DNA of 26,204 bases from Syntrophaceae bacterium UBA2192 (GCA_002327315.1 DCVI01000130.1:1-26204); one strand, 5' to 3'. Positions 1-7,601 are shown, numbered from the stretch's first letter. The notes: a model not told the origin generated them from the sequence alone. Made by a program: numbers and translations.

Positions 1-100
1 GCTTTGCCGGAGGTCATGACTTTTTCTCTCTCGAGTAACAAAAAGACATGATTTTACGATCCATTGGAACATCAATAATAAGAGGTTCTGTTGTCTTCAG

Positions 101-688
101 TACGGCATCAAGCGGCTCGCCAAGGTCGAAGCGGCACTCGAGGCCAAGCGTTACAACAAGGACTACCCGGGTCAGATGCTCCATGGCGATACGAAGCGAT
201 TGCCCTTTGGTAAGGGCAGAAATCCCTGGATCGCCGGGAATATCTTATTTTTGCGGCCATCGACGACTTCTCTCGGGAACTCTATGCAGCTATCCTGCCG
301 GACAAGACCCAAGTATCGGCCAAAGCCTTTCTGGAGCAAGTCTTGGAGGAGTGCCCCTATTACGATAAAACAGTACTACACCGACAACGGCAAATAGTTC
401 AAAGGGGATCCGAGACACCACGCGTTCATAAATCTATGTGCGGAGAACAAAATCGAGCAACGCTTCACCCTGGTGGGCAATCCCCAAACCAACGGCAAGG
501 CCGAGCGGGTCATCAAAACGATCATGGAGCTCTGGCACGAGAAAACCCGCTTTGACTCCTCAGCGCATCGAAAGACGGAACTCAGTCGGTTCCTGAACTA
601 CTATAATGGTGTTCGTCCCCATAAGGGGATTGGTGGTTTAACGCCGGAAGTAAAGCTGATCAACTATTTTTGTCCCGAAACCCGGTAA
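101..688 (+). pseudogene. IS481/IS3-like transposase (integrase core), broken
   Basis: A DDE integrase-core transposase can be read only by switching frames. Positions 101 to about 210 read in frame 2, about 212 to 370 in frame 1, and 371-688 in frame 2 again. The catalytic motifs are visible: AAIDDFSRE (first Asp), YTDNGK (second Asp) and NPQTNGKAERVI (Glu), followed by LNYYNGVRPHKGIGGLTPE, typical of the IS481 C-terminus. The Glu expected just after TDNGK is replaced by TAG at 395-397. With two frameshifts and one nonsense codon, the gene cannot make an active enzyme. The N-terminal HTH part is missing or lies outside the window. The family call is by motif recognition; IS481 and IS3 are hard to separate on this fragment. 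Confidence 0.8.
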
Positions 689-735
689 ACAACGTTCGCT
701 TTTCTCACAGATTATTCGATTACTTTTTGTGTATA

Positions 736-762
736 ATTGTCACCCCATGTTCTGCTGACAAT
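736..762. repeat. Perfect 7-bp inverted repeat downstream of the broken transposase
   Basis: ATTGTCA (736-742) and TGACAAT (756-762) flank a 13-nt centre, about 50 bp after the stop of the broken transposase. It may be the outer end of that old insertion sequence or a terminator-like stem. No matching left end is inside the window, so the role is open. Confidence 0.35.
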
Positions 763-1290
763 GACCGATTTGACCTATATATGACAGGTCGAATCTGACA
801 ACTCTGACAATTTCCCATTCCCCTGCTGGGTTTTCCTCAATGCGCATTATGAGAAATATATCTTCATGAATAAACTTCGCGATTCGATACTTATTTAGCG
901 CCGCAAGTTTATACCCTGCCTTTTCCCAAGCCACGACGCCACCGTGCAGCGCCTTAACATTGGTTTAGCCCATTTTCATGTATTTGACTGCCTGACCGGC
1001 AGACTTTGCCTCGTTGGGTCAGTGGCAATAGAAGATAATCACCTGATCTTTTTTAAGCTCAGGCAGTTTATGCTCAAACTCTTTCAGCGCGATCTCCCTT
1101 CAAGCATGATTTCGCTACAAATATGTTCATTTTGATATGCACAGACAAGGAGGGCCTTACCCAAGGTAACCTGCTGATACGTATCCTGCGGCGAAATTTG
1201 GACAGCTTCCACGTCGATATCGCCCCGGGTTACCTGCTGAGCCATTGCCTGACCGGAGCCTGGGAGAAGTATCCCGGCCAGGGCAGCTAC
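740..1290 (-). pseudogene. Secreted rhodanese-like protein, decayed, with in-frame TGA (former selenoprotein candidate)
   Basis: On the minus strand, a signal-peptide-like stretch (AALAGILLPGSGQA, about 1290-1246) runs into a rhodanese-like domain: QISPQDTYQQVTLGKALLVCAY, then LPELKKDQVIIFYCH, then PNEAKSAGQAVKYMKMG, then TNVKALHGGVVAWEKAGY. Three lesions are seen. A 1-nt frameshift lies near 1095-1100 (after MLEG). TGA at 1019-1021 stands at the active-site loop between FYCH and PNEA. TAA at 965-967 stands where the family usually has an aromatic residue before TNVKAL. No initiation codon is in frame before the signal-like region; the frame merges into the 3' end of the upstream FMN reductase gene. 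From family knowledge, relatives carry Cys or Sec at the TGA position. The TAA and the frameshift make it a pseudogene today. The C-terminal 45 codons to 740 do not look like rhodanese. Confidence 0.7.
988..1021 (-). promoter_or_regulatory. Candidate bacterial SECIS hairpin behind the in-frame TGA
   Basis: On the minus strand, TGA (1021-1019) is followed after 21 nt by a hairpin with stem CTGCC/GGCAG (1002-998 and 992-988) and apical loop GGTCA (997-993). Bacterial SECIS elements usually have a small apical loop with G in its first two positions, about 16-37 nt after UGA; this one fits. The loop also resembles the GGUCU loop of E. coli fdhF. Because the host gene is otherwise broken, this is a relic at best. 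Confidence 0.45.
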
Positions 1291-1889
1291 CGCGGAGTAA
1301 AATTATGCTGCTCCCTCTCTGGAACTGGGTTCTGAGACGAGTTATTCGCGACCCAAGCCGCGAACGCGTCCATGAACTTTATGAGTAACTCGCGAGTTTG
1401 CTCATTCGTAATATCGCCATTAGCGTCGAACAGTTGCGCAGCACCCCCGATGTATGCCTCAGGCTGCTGCATTGCGGGAACATCTAAGGCAACCAGCGAT
1501 TGCCTAAGATGATGATTTGCTCCAAAGCCGCCTATTGCACCAGGTGAAACGCTCATCACTGCGCCGGGCTTCCCTCCCCAGACACTTTGGCCGTACGGTC
1601 GCGAACCCACATCGAGCGCGTTTTTAAGCACGCCGGGAACGGAGCGGTTGTATTCGGGGGTCACGAACAGGACACCGTCAAACGATTTCACACGCTTTCT
1701 GAACTCGATCCACGATGAAGGCGGATTTCCCCTATCATCATGGTCTTGGTTGTAGAGCGGAAGCCCACCGATCTCGATGATTTCAAGCATCAGTGATTCA
1801 GGCGCAAGTGCCGTGAGCACCTGTGCCATCTTTCGATTGAAGGATTCTTTGCGAAGGCTTCCTACAAAAACAGCAATCTTTTGCGTCAT
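1287..1889 (-). CDS. NADPH-dependent FMN reductase family protein
   Basis: Encodes a 200-residue flavodoxin-fold reductase of the SsuE/ChrR/azoreductase group, a cytosolic FMN enzyme that reduces flavin, quinones or similar acceptors with NAD(P)H. The FMN phosphate loop GSLRKESFNRK sits at residues 10-20. The second signature TPEYNRSVPGVLKNALD lies near residue 80, and a GGFGANHHLRQSL segment near 120 matches the family. Start ATG at 1889 is preceded by GGGAGG at good spacing. The length is slightly above the usual 180-190 because of a tail (NPVPEREQHNFTPR) that overlaps the start of the decayed rhodanese gene downstream. The tail may be a read-on product of local decay. The substrate cannot be told from the sequence. 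It lies inside the accessory segment. Confidence 0.85.
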   Translation of the reverse strand: MTQKIAVFVGSLRKESFNRKMAQVLTALAPESLMLEIIEIGGLPLYNQDHDDRGNPPSSWIEFRKRVKSFDGVLFVTPEYNRSVPGVLKNALDVGSRPYGQSVWGGKPGAVMSVSPGAIGGFGANHHLRQSLVALDVPAMQQPEAYIGGAAQLFDANGDITNEQTRELLIKFMDAFAAWVANNSSQNPVPEREQHNFTPR

Positions 1890-2037
1890 CCTTTATCCTC
1901 CCGGTTTTGTTCTGGATGTCTATTGAGGAGCATTTCTGGCCATTCTAATGCAGCTTTATCGTGATGGTATGGTCATAACAGGTCTGTTTACTGGAGGTAG
2001 TGATTAACAAAGCAGATCTGGATAATAGGAATTATTA
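1890..2037. other. Intergenic region upstream of the FMN reductase, cut by the IS630 element
   Basis: AT-rich stretch that must carry the reductase promoter (minus strand). A short palindrome, AACAG-GT-CTGTT, at about 1978-1989 could be an operator. No convincing -35/-10 pair is seen. The IS630 element inserted at the TA at 2036-2037 ends the region. Confidence 0.35.
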
Positions 2038-3139
2038 ATCAGTCCATAATAGTGTAGACATTTTTAAGCGTATGTAGTATAATCCTGGCCATGAAAGAGA
2101 TGGATGGCCGAAAGCTTAAGCATGACGTGCTGACCGAACTTCGCAAACGTGCGGTCGCAAGGGTTCAGAGCGGGGAGAGCCCGGAAGTGGTTGTGAAGAC
2201 TCTTGGGTTCAGCCGTGCGTGCATTTATAATTGGCTGGCCATGTTTAGGGCAGGCGGCTGGGATGCCCTGGATGCCAAGAAGCGAGGTGGCCGCCCGCGT
2301 AAGCTGAAAGGCAACATGATCCAATGGGTCTATCGAACCGTAGTTGGCAAGGACCCGCGACAGTATAATTTTCCATTTGCGTTGTGGACTAGAAACGCCA
2401 TCGGTTCTTTGATCTACAAGCGATATGGGGTTCGCTTGAGTGCAAACTCGGTCGGCCGCTTTCTGGCACAGTTGGGCATCACGGCCCGGAAGCCGTTGTG
2501 GAAAGCCTATCAGCAAGACCCGGAGCGCGTGCGCAAGTGGGTTCAAGAGGATTATCCCGCGATTGAAAAAGAAGCCAAGCAGATGAAAGCGGAGATCTGG
2601 TTTGCCGACGAATCGGGCCTTCGTAGCGATTACCATGCGGGGACGACCTGGGGCGTCAAAGGGCAAACGCCCGTGGTGCGAAGCACGGGAGCGCGATACC
2701 GCCTCAACATGATCAGCGCCGTGAATCGGCGGGGCCGGATGCGGTTCATGATTGAAAAGAAAGGGTTGAATGCCGATGTCATTTGCCGCTTCCTGGACCG
2801 GCTGATGGTGGGAAGCAAGAGCCCTGTGTTTTTGATCTGGGATGGTCATCCGGTGCACAAATCCGGTAAAGTCAGGGAGACGGTCGAGAGCTACGAAGGT
2901 AAGCTGCGATTGTATTTGCTCCCCGGGTATAGTCCGGAGCTGAATCCCGGCGAAGGGGTCTGGCGGGAAGTCAAATCGCACCGGCTCGGCCGTGCCGGCA
3001 TTTTCTCCTTTGCCGACATGAAGTCTAAGGCGCTGGGGGCACTTCGCTCCTTGCTGAAGCGTCCGCATATCATCCGTGGATTCTTTCATACGCCATCCAC
3101 TCTATATGCGTCATAGCGTCCATTCTATTATGGACTGGC
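2038..3139 (+). mobile_element. Complete IS630-family insertion sequence, about 1.1 kb
   Basis: The ends are inverted repeats: left AGTCCATAATAGTG begins at 2041, and right AGTCCATAATAGAATGG reads on the minus strand from 3136. Three extra bases lie outside each core (ATC on the left, GCC on the right). A TA dinucleotide flanks each side (2036-2037 and 3140-3141), as expected for the TA target duplication of IS630/Tc1 elements. The single transposase frame fills the element. Length, ends and target all agree with an intact copy. Confidence 0.85.
2091..3116 (+). CDS. IS630-family transposase
   Basis: A 341-residue transposase of the Tc1/IS630 superfamily that cuts and joins its own element at TA sites. 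An N-terminal helix-turn-helix region is seen (SPEVVVKTLGFSRACIYNWL, residues about 30-50), then a linker with GGRPRKL, and a DDE catalytic domain. The three acidic residues appear in IWFADESG, FLIWDGHPVHKS and SPELNPGEGVW. The C-terminus (LLKRPHIIRGFF) is family-like. No frameshift or stop interrupts it, so it may be active. The start ATG AAA at 2091 lies just inside the left end; an ATG six bases on (KEM) is an alternative. A full-length antisense frame over the same DNA is a shadow. Confidence 0.92.
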   Translation: MKEMDGRKLKHDVLTELRKRAVARVQSGESPEVVVKTLGFSRACIYNWLAMFRAGGWDALDAKKRGGRPRKLKGNMIQWVYRTVVGKDPRQYNFPFALWTRNAIGSLIYKRYGVRLSANSVGRFLAQLGITARKPLWKAYQQDPERVRKWVQEDYPAIEKEAKQMKAEIWFADESGLRSDYHAGTTWGVKGQTPVVRSTGARYRLNMISAVNRRGRMRFMIEKKGLNADVICRFLDRLMVGSKSPVFLIWDGHPVHKSGKVRETVESYEGKLRLYLLPGYSPELNPGEGVWREVKSHRLGRAGIFSFADMKSKALGALRSLLKRPHIIRGFFHTPSTLYAS

Positions 3140-3141
3140 TA

Positions 3142-3399
3142 ATAAATATCGGCCGACGGGACAACCGTGTATTTTGTAATGGATGGTGGGCTGGATGTCA
3201 AGGGCATGGTGAAGCAGAAGAGTGACAAGGATTAAGTGATTTTTATGCTTGGGTCCCTTTTGGGTCCCCTTCAAACGGTTTTGGGTGCAAATAATGAACT
3301 TATTTCGACTATTGAAAGTCGCTGAAATGGCATCTATTCTATTGAAATCAAAGGGAAAGACCGGAATACCTGGGTTTCGTTAAGAATCATTTTTTTGCA
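3142..3399. other. Non-coding end of the accessory segment
   Basis: No complete gene is seen. A short open frame at 3149-3235 (plus) reads ADGTTVYFVMDGGLDVKG and ends in TAA. It looks like the tail of a lost gene, but a stop at 3143-3145 closes it upstream and it cannot be identified. A direct repeat GGGTCCC-TTTT-GGGTCCC at 3251-3268 lies near the attachment site and could be an integrase arm-binding site, which is a guess. The rest is AT-rich with no recognisable signal. Confidence 0.35.
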
Positions 3400-3422
3400 T
3401 TCAAGTCCCGGCTTCGGCACCA
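3400..3422 (+). repeat. tRNA-Leu 3'-end fragment: probable attR of an integrated element
   Basis: The 23 bases match tRNA positions 54-76 exactly in layout: T-loop TTCAAGT, T-stem 3' half CCCGG, acceptor 3' half CTTCGGC, discriminator A, and an encoded CCA. The implied acceptor 5' strand, GCCGAAG, with A73 is typical of bacterial tRNA-Leu. The bases in front (AT-rich) do not pair with the T-stem, so only the 3' end is present. Such fragments arise when a tyrosine-recombinase element integrates at the tRNA 3' end. The direction implies that the intact tRNA and the integrase lie left of the window, and that 1-3399 is the right part of the island. Confidence 0.65.
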
Positions 3423-3431
3423 GAAACGAGG

Positions 3432-3462
3432 CGGCATGGATCGACGGGTCCATGCCGTTTTT
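3432..3462 (+). terminator. Rho-independent terminator after the tRNA-Leu 3' end
   Basis: Stem CGGCATGGA (3432-3440) pairs with TCCATGCCG (3449-3457), with an 8-base loop, followed by a run of T (3458-3462). It directly follows the tRNA fragment in the plus direction and is best read as the native terminator of the tRNA-Leu gene left on the chromosome side of the junction. Confidence 0.7.
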
Positions 3463-3470
3463 CATGAAAG

Positions 3471-3499
3471 AAGAGCGGGGCTGGATTGGCCCCGCTCTT
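3471..3499 (-). terminator. Terminator hairpin behind the CoA-transferase gene
   Basis: A perfect 11-bp stem, AAGAGCGGGGC (3471-3481) with GCCCCGCTCTT (3489-3499), has a 7-base loop. On the minus strand it lies about 35 bp after the stop at 3533 and is followed by a T-rich stretch (CTTCTTTC). Confidence 0.75.
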
Positions 3500-3532
3500 C
3501 TTGCTTATTGTCCCGATACCCGAAACCCTTTC

Positions 3533-5029
3533 TCAGGCAGCCCCTTCGGGTTTCATCGTGCCCGTTTCGTTGAAGCGCACGTGCCAGCTGAAGGCCTCGT
3601 CGAGCAGCATGGGGGTGTGGCCGCCCACCTTCTTCCTGGCGCGGTTGAAGTAGTCCCACAGCAATGGCCGGTACTCGGGCGCCGCGCAGTTCTCGATGAT
3701 GAGGGGCACCTTCTCCTTCGGGTCGAGGCCGCGCAGGTCCGCCACGCCCTGGTCCGTCACGATCATGTGCACCTCGTGCTCCGTGTGGTCCGTGTGGGTC
3801 ACATGGGGCACGACTCGGGAGATGGCGCCCTTCTTGGCCGCCGCCGGCGTCAGGAAGACGACGAGACCCGAGTTGCGGGAGAAATCGCCGGAGCCGCCGA
3901 TGCCGTTGACCATCGTGGTGCCGAAGGTGTGGGTGGAGTTGACGTTGCCGTAGATGTCCACCTCGAGGGCCGTGTTCATGGCGATGAGCCCCATCCGCCG
4001 GGCGATCTCCGCATTGTTGCTGATCTCCTGGGGCCGCAGGATGATCTTGTCGCGATACTTCAGGATGTTTTTGTAGAAACGCTGCAGGCCCTCGGGCGAG
4101 GGGGAGAGCGATGTGCCGGAGACGGCGCTGAGCTTGCCCGCGTCGATCAGGTCGAACATGGCGTCCTGGATGACCTCCGTCCAGACCTTCAGGTTCTTGT
4201 AGTCGCTCTCGACAAGACCCGCCATGACGGCGTTGGCCACGTTGCCCACGCCCGACTGCAGCGGCGGGAGCACCTCGCCGTATTGCTTCTCGAGGAACTT
4301 GATGAGGTGCCTCGCCATGGCCTTGGACTGCTCGTCGATGGGGGCCAGGGGCCTCGTCTTGTCGCCGATGTCGCAGGGAACGATGGCCACGATCTTTTTC
4401 GGGTCGCAGGGCATGTAGATCGTGCCCATCCGCTGGTTGACGTCCGTGATCGGGAGGGGGTGCCGGGCCGGCGGGTCGGCGGGGATGAAGATGTCGCTCA
4501 TCCCGACGAGTTCCATGGGCTGGCTCGTGTTGACTTCGATGATGACCTTCTCGGCCTGCTGGAGGAAGGTGGGCGAGTTGCCGACCGATGTGGAAGCGAC
4601 AATCCCGCCGTTTTCCAGGATGCAGACGGCCTCCACGATGGCCACGTCCATCTTGCCCAGGAAGCCGTAGCGGAGCTGCTGGGCCATCTGGCTCAGGTGG
4701 ATGTCGAAAAACATCGTGTCGCCCGCGTTGATCCGCTTGTTGATCGTCTTTCCCGTCTGGTAGGGGAAACGCTTGGCGATGGCGTTCACCTCCGCCCAGG
4801 CCTCGTCGAGCTCCACGCCGACGGAAGCGCCCGTGAGCAGGGAAAAGCGCATCTTCTCGCCCTTCTTGATCCTCTCGGCCACGGCCAGCGGGACGGCCTT
4901 GGGGTACCCGCAGGGGGTGAACCCGCTTGTTCCGATGATCATGCCGTCCTTGATGTGCCTGGCGGCCTCCTCGGCCGTCGTGATCTTGGACAACAGTTCC
5001 TTGTTGAATACGCGGCTCTCGATTCCCAT
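3533..5029 (-). CDS. Family I CoA-transferase (acetyl-CoA hydrolase / succinyl-CoA:carboxylate CoA-transferase)
   Basis: A cytosolic enzyme of about 498 residues in the Cat1/AarC/ScpC group. It moves CoA between acyl-CoA and a free acid through a glutamyl-CoA intermediate. The catalytic Glu lies in WTEVIQD (about residue 285, close to Glu294 of AarC). The family loop NGIGGSGDFSRNS follows near 375, and SGVGNVANAVMAGL precedes the Glu. Start: AGGAGG lies 10 bases before ATG at 5029 and only 1 base before the ATG at 5038, so 5029 is preferred; the longer frame to 5074 contains the ribosome site and is rejected. It lies near a methylmalonyl-CoA operon, so a propionate/succinate CoA exchange is a reasonable inference. 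Acetate or another acid is also possible, and plain hydrolysis cannot be excluded. It has its own terminator. Confidence 0.88.
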   Translation of the reverse strand: MGIESRVFNKELLSKITTAEEAARHIKDGMIIGTSGFTPCGYPKAVPLAVAERIKKGEKMRFSLLTGASVGVELDEAWAEVNAIAKRFPYQTGKTINKRINAGDTMFFDIHLSQMAQQLRYGFLGKMDVAIVEAVCILENGGIVASTSVGNSPTFLQQAEKVIIEVNTSQPMELVGMSDIFIPADPPARHPLPITDVNQRMGTIYMPCDPKKIVAIVPCDIGDKTRPLAPIDEQSKAMARHLIKFLEKQYGEVLPPLQSGVGNVANAVMAGLVESDYKNLKVWTEVIQDAMFDLIDAGKLSAVSGTSLSPSPEGLQRFYKNILKYRDKIILRPQEISNNAEIARRMGLIAMNTALEVDIYGNVNSTHTFGTTMVNGIGGSGDFSRNSGLVVFLTPAAAKKGAISRVVPHVTHTDHTEHEVHMIVTDQGVADLRGLDPKEKVPLIIENCAAPEYRPLLWDYFNRARKKVGGHTPMLLDEAFSWHVRFNETGTMKPEGAA

Positions 5030-5116
5030 CTTGGTCATTCCTCCTCGTCTTGGATTGAAACCGCAACTCCCCACGTCGACGGTTGCACATCCTCCGACCG
5101 GTAATGAAATAAAATA

Positions 5117-5140
5117 AGCGGGGCCCCGCCGGGCCCCGCT
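5117..5140 (-). terminator. Terminator behind the CaiB-type CoA-transferase
   Basis: A perfect 10-bp stem, AGCGGGGCCC (5117-5126) with GGGCCCCGCT (5131-5140), has loop CGCC. On the minus strand it lies 7 bp after the stop at 5148 and is followed by TTATTTTATTTC. It separates the two CoA-transferase genes into different transcripts. Confidence 0.85.
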
Positions 5141-5147
5141 CTTTACG

Positions 5148-6365
5148 CTAGTAGCTGTTGTTGATGATTCCTTCCTTTTTGAGCTGCGCGATCGTCTCGT
5201 CGCTATAGCCCAGGAGCGCTTTCAGGACCTCGTCGGTGTGCTGCCCCAGAAGCGGCGCCGGCGCGTAGACTTCGCCGGGGGTCTCCGTCATTCGGATGGG
5301 CGAGTTGGCGATCCGCATCTTGCCCACTCGGGGCTGGTCGATCTCGACGAGCATCTTGCGGTAGGCGATGTGCGGGTCCTCGCAGATCTGCTTCAAGTTG
5401 TTGATCGGCGAATAGGGAAGCCCCTCCTTCTCGAAGATCGCCTCCCACTCCTCCGTCGTCTTCGCGGCCATGATCGGGTCGAGGATCTCGTTGAGGGCCT
5501 TGCGATTCTTGGTCCGGGCCGGGTTGGTCTTGAAGCGCTCCTCTTCGAGAAGTTCGGCCTTGCCAATCACCTTCGCAAACCGGACAAACAGGGCGTCCGT
5601 CCCGATCGCCGCGATGATGTGGGAGCCGTCCTTCGTTTTGTAGCCCTGGAAAGGCGTGATGGAGGGGTGGATCCCGCCCAGGGGGCCCGGAATCTCTCCC
5701 TTCAGCGTGAAGCGGGCGACGGCGTTCTCCAGGGTGGAAAAGAGGCTGTCGATCATGGAGATGTCCACGTGCTGGCCCCGTCCGGTTTTCTCCCGGTAGC
5801 GCAGGGCAGCCAGGATGCCGATGGTGGCCTGCATCCCCGAGATGATATCGCCCACGGAGGAGCCCACCCGGCACGGGGGGCCTCCCTCGGGCCCCGTGAT
5901 GCTCATGAGCCCGCTGTAGGCCTGGGCCACCATGTCGTAGGAGGGCCGCTCGGCGTATTCCGGCAGCGAGTCATGGCCGAAGCCGCAGATGGAACAGTAG
6001 ATGATCCGGGGGTTGATCTTCTTGAGATCTTCCCAGTGCAGGCCCATCTTCTTCATCGTCGTGGGGCGGAAGTTCTCGATCACGATATCGGATTTCCTGA
6101 TCATCTCGATGAGGATGTCCTTGGCCTTCTGGTGTTTGAGATTCAGGACGATCCCCTTCTTGTTGCGGTTCAAACTGATGAAGTAGCCGCTGAGGTTTTT
6201 GTCCGTCGCCCCGGCAAAGGGCCCGAACTCCCGGGCGTCGTCGCCGTGGGGCGGCTCGACGTGGATGACCTCGGCCCCGAGGTCGGCAAGGATCATCGTT
6301 GTCGTGGGGGCCGCCAGCACGTGGCTCAGGTCGATGACACGGATTCCTTCCAATGATCTGGGCAT
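5148..6365 (-). CDS. Family III (CaiB/BaiF) CoA-transferase
   Basis: A 405-residue cytosolic enzyme of the formyl-CoA:oxalate / CaiB / BaiF family, which transfers CoA between acids by an aspartyl-CoA anhydride mechanism. The N-terminus LEGIRVIDLSHVLAAP and the LADLGAEVIHVEPP motif are typical. The catalytic Asp is in RPSYDMVAQAYSG (about residue 144). Further family blocks are GGPPCRVGSSVGDIISGM and TGRGQHVDISMIDS. The length is normal. ATG at 6365 follows AGGAGGAAAAGGTAA, a strong ribosome site. A 38-codon open frame ends directly at this ATG. The acid pair is unknown; acyl substrates of anaerobic degradation (aryl-, alkyl-succinates, carnitine-like) are all possible for the family. It is transcribed apart from the gene at 3533. 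Confidence 0.9.
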   Translation of the reverse strand: MPRSLEGIRVIDLSHVLAAPTTTMILADLGAEVIHVEPPHGDDAREFGPFAGATDKNLSGYFISLNRNKKGIVLNLKHQKAKDILIEMIRKSDIVIENFRPTTMKKMGLHWEDLKKINPRIIYCSICGFGHDSLPEYAERPSYDMVAQAYSGLMSITGPEGGPPCRVGSSVGDIISGMQATIGILAALRYREKTGRGQHVDISMIDSLFSTLENAVARFTLKGEIPGPLGGIHPSITPFQGYKTKDGSHIIAAIGTDALFVRFAKVIGKAELLEEERFKTNPARTKNRKALNEILDPIMAAKTTEEWEAIFEKEGLPYSPINNLKQICEDPHIAYRKMLVEIDQPRVGKMRIANSPIRMTETPGEVYAPAPLLGQHTDEVLKALLGYSDETIAQLKKEGIINNSY

Positions 6366-6482
6366 TTACCTTTTCCTCCTGATGCTGTCTTGTTTTATCG
6401 GATTCCCTGGGGCCGGCGTGAGGATACCCTCTTTCATGAGGATCCGGGCCATCTCGCGGGATTTCATGACGATCACTGCCAT
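6366..6482 (-). CDS. Small open frame directly upstream of the CaiB-type gene (38 codons), doubtful
   Basis: The frame reads MAVIVMKSREMARILMKEG and ends PIKQDSIRRKR. Its TAA (6366-6368) touches the ATG of the CoA-transferase, and the strong AGGAGG for that gene lies within its last codons. This is the layout of a coupled leader or a tiny subunit. The start has only a weak GATGGG in front, and no family is recognised. It could equally be chance in GC-rich DNA. Confidence 0.25.
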   Translation of the reverse strand: MAVIVMKSREMARILMKEGILTPAPGNPIKQDSIRRKR

Positions 6483-6833
6483 CCCATCGTCGATCGGTGT
6501 GAGCGTCAGGATTCACCCCCCCTTTTGTTTTGCACCGATCTACACAATTTTCGGCGTGCATTTCAAGAGAATATTTGCGTCCTAACGATCGCGCCGTACA
6601 CTCGAAGAGCCTCCGGAAGGCCGCGGAGCTTCCCGCCGACTATTGCAGCACAAGGGTTTGCGGGCGCTGTCAGACAAAGCCCGACAAGCCTCTCTCGGCG
6701 AGTCCTACATCAGAATCAGACGGCCCCCGATAGTTTTCACCCTGCCCCGATGCTAGATACGCGGCGAAACAATTCCCCACGATGGTTGCACCTGTTTTGC
6801 CGACAGGTCGCGTAATCACACACAGAGTCGGTC
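6483..6833. other. Intergenic region between divergent genes, no confident gene
   Basis: About 350 bp separate the minus-strand CoA-transferase leader from the plus-strand transposase. The region must carry the CoA-transferase promoter; a TTGAAA on the minus strand near 6565 is a possible -35 box but lacks a good -10 partner. A C-run (CCCCCCC) lies at about 6516-6522. Short open frames here have no recognisable content. No terminal inverted repeat of the transposase at 6834 was found. Confidence 0.3.
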
Positions 6834-7601
6834 ATGTTGATTTGTCCTCGATGCGGCGGAAAAAATTTCTGGCGGCTCGCCACGGGTCAACGCCGTTGCG
6901 GTCAGTGCGGTCTGACGCGAAAATTCGACAAGACCTACTGGAACTCCACCAAGATGTCCCCCTACTGGAAGGGCCGTCTCCTCGAGTATTTCTGCCTGGG
7001 GGTTCCGGCCTACCGGCTCCGCCTCCAGGTCCCACTGGATCTCAAGACGGTCCAGCGATGGTTCCGGATCCTGAGGATCGCCATCTACTCGCACGAGATG
7101 AAAGAGATGAAGGCCCTTTTCGCAAAGGCGGGTGCCGGGCAGGCGCTGGGCGCCGGAAGGGTCCGGCTCCGGCAGGACTTCACCGTGTCGGCAGACCGCA
7201 TGCCCCTGGGGATCTACAAGGGAAACGGGCGGGTATTCACGCTCCCGGTAGAGGCTCCTGAGGGCGACGAGGCCACCGGGAGAATCGGCGAATCCGGGCA
7301 GCTCCAGTTCTGTGACGAGACCCTGGCCTGGACATTCGTGGACATCCACGGCAGCAGTGTCGTGGTCAATGGAGAGAAAGGGACCCGGCGAGGTCACGAG
7401 ATTCTCGAGGGCATCGAAGGCTTCTGGGCCTTCACCCGGCAGTGGCTGAAGCACTACCGCGGCGTGCCCAGGAGGTACTTCCCACTCTACCTCAAGGAGA
7501 TCGAGTGGCGGTTCAACCACCGTGACGAGAACCTCGTCAAACTCATCCGCAACCTTCTGGACAAGAGGGTCACCGCAGAATCGGAACTTCTGCGGCCCTG
7601 A
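6834..7601 (+). CDS. IS1595-like (ISXO2-type) transposase, possibly degenerate
   Basis: A 255-residue protein. The N-terminus has a zinc ribbon (CPRCGGKNF at residue 4, CGQCG at 22) and a helix-turn-helix-like block (LQVPLDLKTVQRWFRIL). The C-terminal third has the IS1595 signature GIEGFWAFTRQWLKHYRGV and YLKEIEWRFNHRDENL. The middle is less orthodox: the usual acidic DE motif and the TDG motif are not clear, and the usual HINGIEGFW reads ILEGIEGFW. The protein may have lost catalysis or belong to a divergent branch. Start ATG at 6834 lacks a clear ribosome site. No terminal inverted repeats were found. It lies 227 bp before the mutase operon on the same strand, so transcription could run on. 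Confidence 0.75.
   Translation: MLICPRCGGKNFWRLATGQRRCGQCGLTRKFDKTYWNSTKMSPYWKGRLLEYFCLGVPAYRLRLQVPLDLKTVQRWFRILRIAIYSHEMKEMKALFAKAGAGQALGAGRVRLRQDFTVSADRMPLGIYKGNGRVFTLPVEAPEGDEATGRIGESGQLQFCDETLAWTFVDIHGSSVVVNGEKGTRRGHEILEGIEGFWAFTRQWLKHYRGVPRRYFPLYLKEIEWRFNHRDENLVKLIRNLLDKRVTAESELLRP

Noticed and set aside
2064..3089. 341-codon antisense frame over the IS630 transposase
   Set aside because: Same length as the transposase by chance of codon bias; no motif, and the transposase strand has intact DDE residues.
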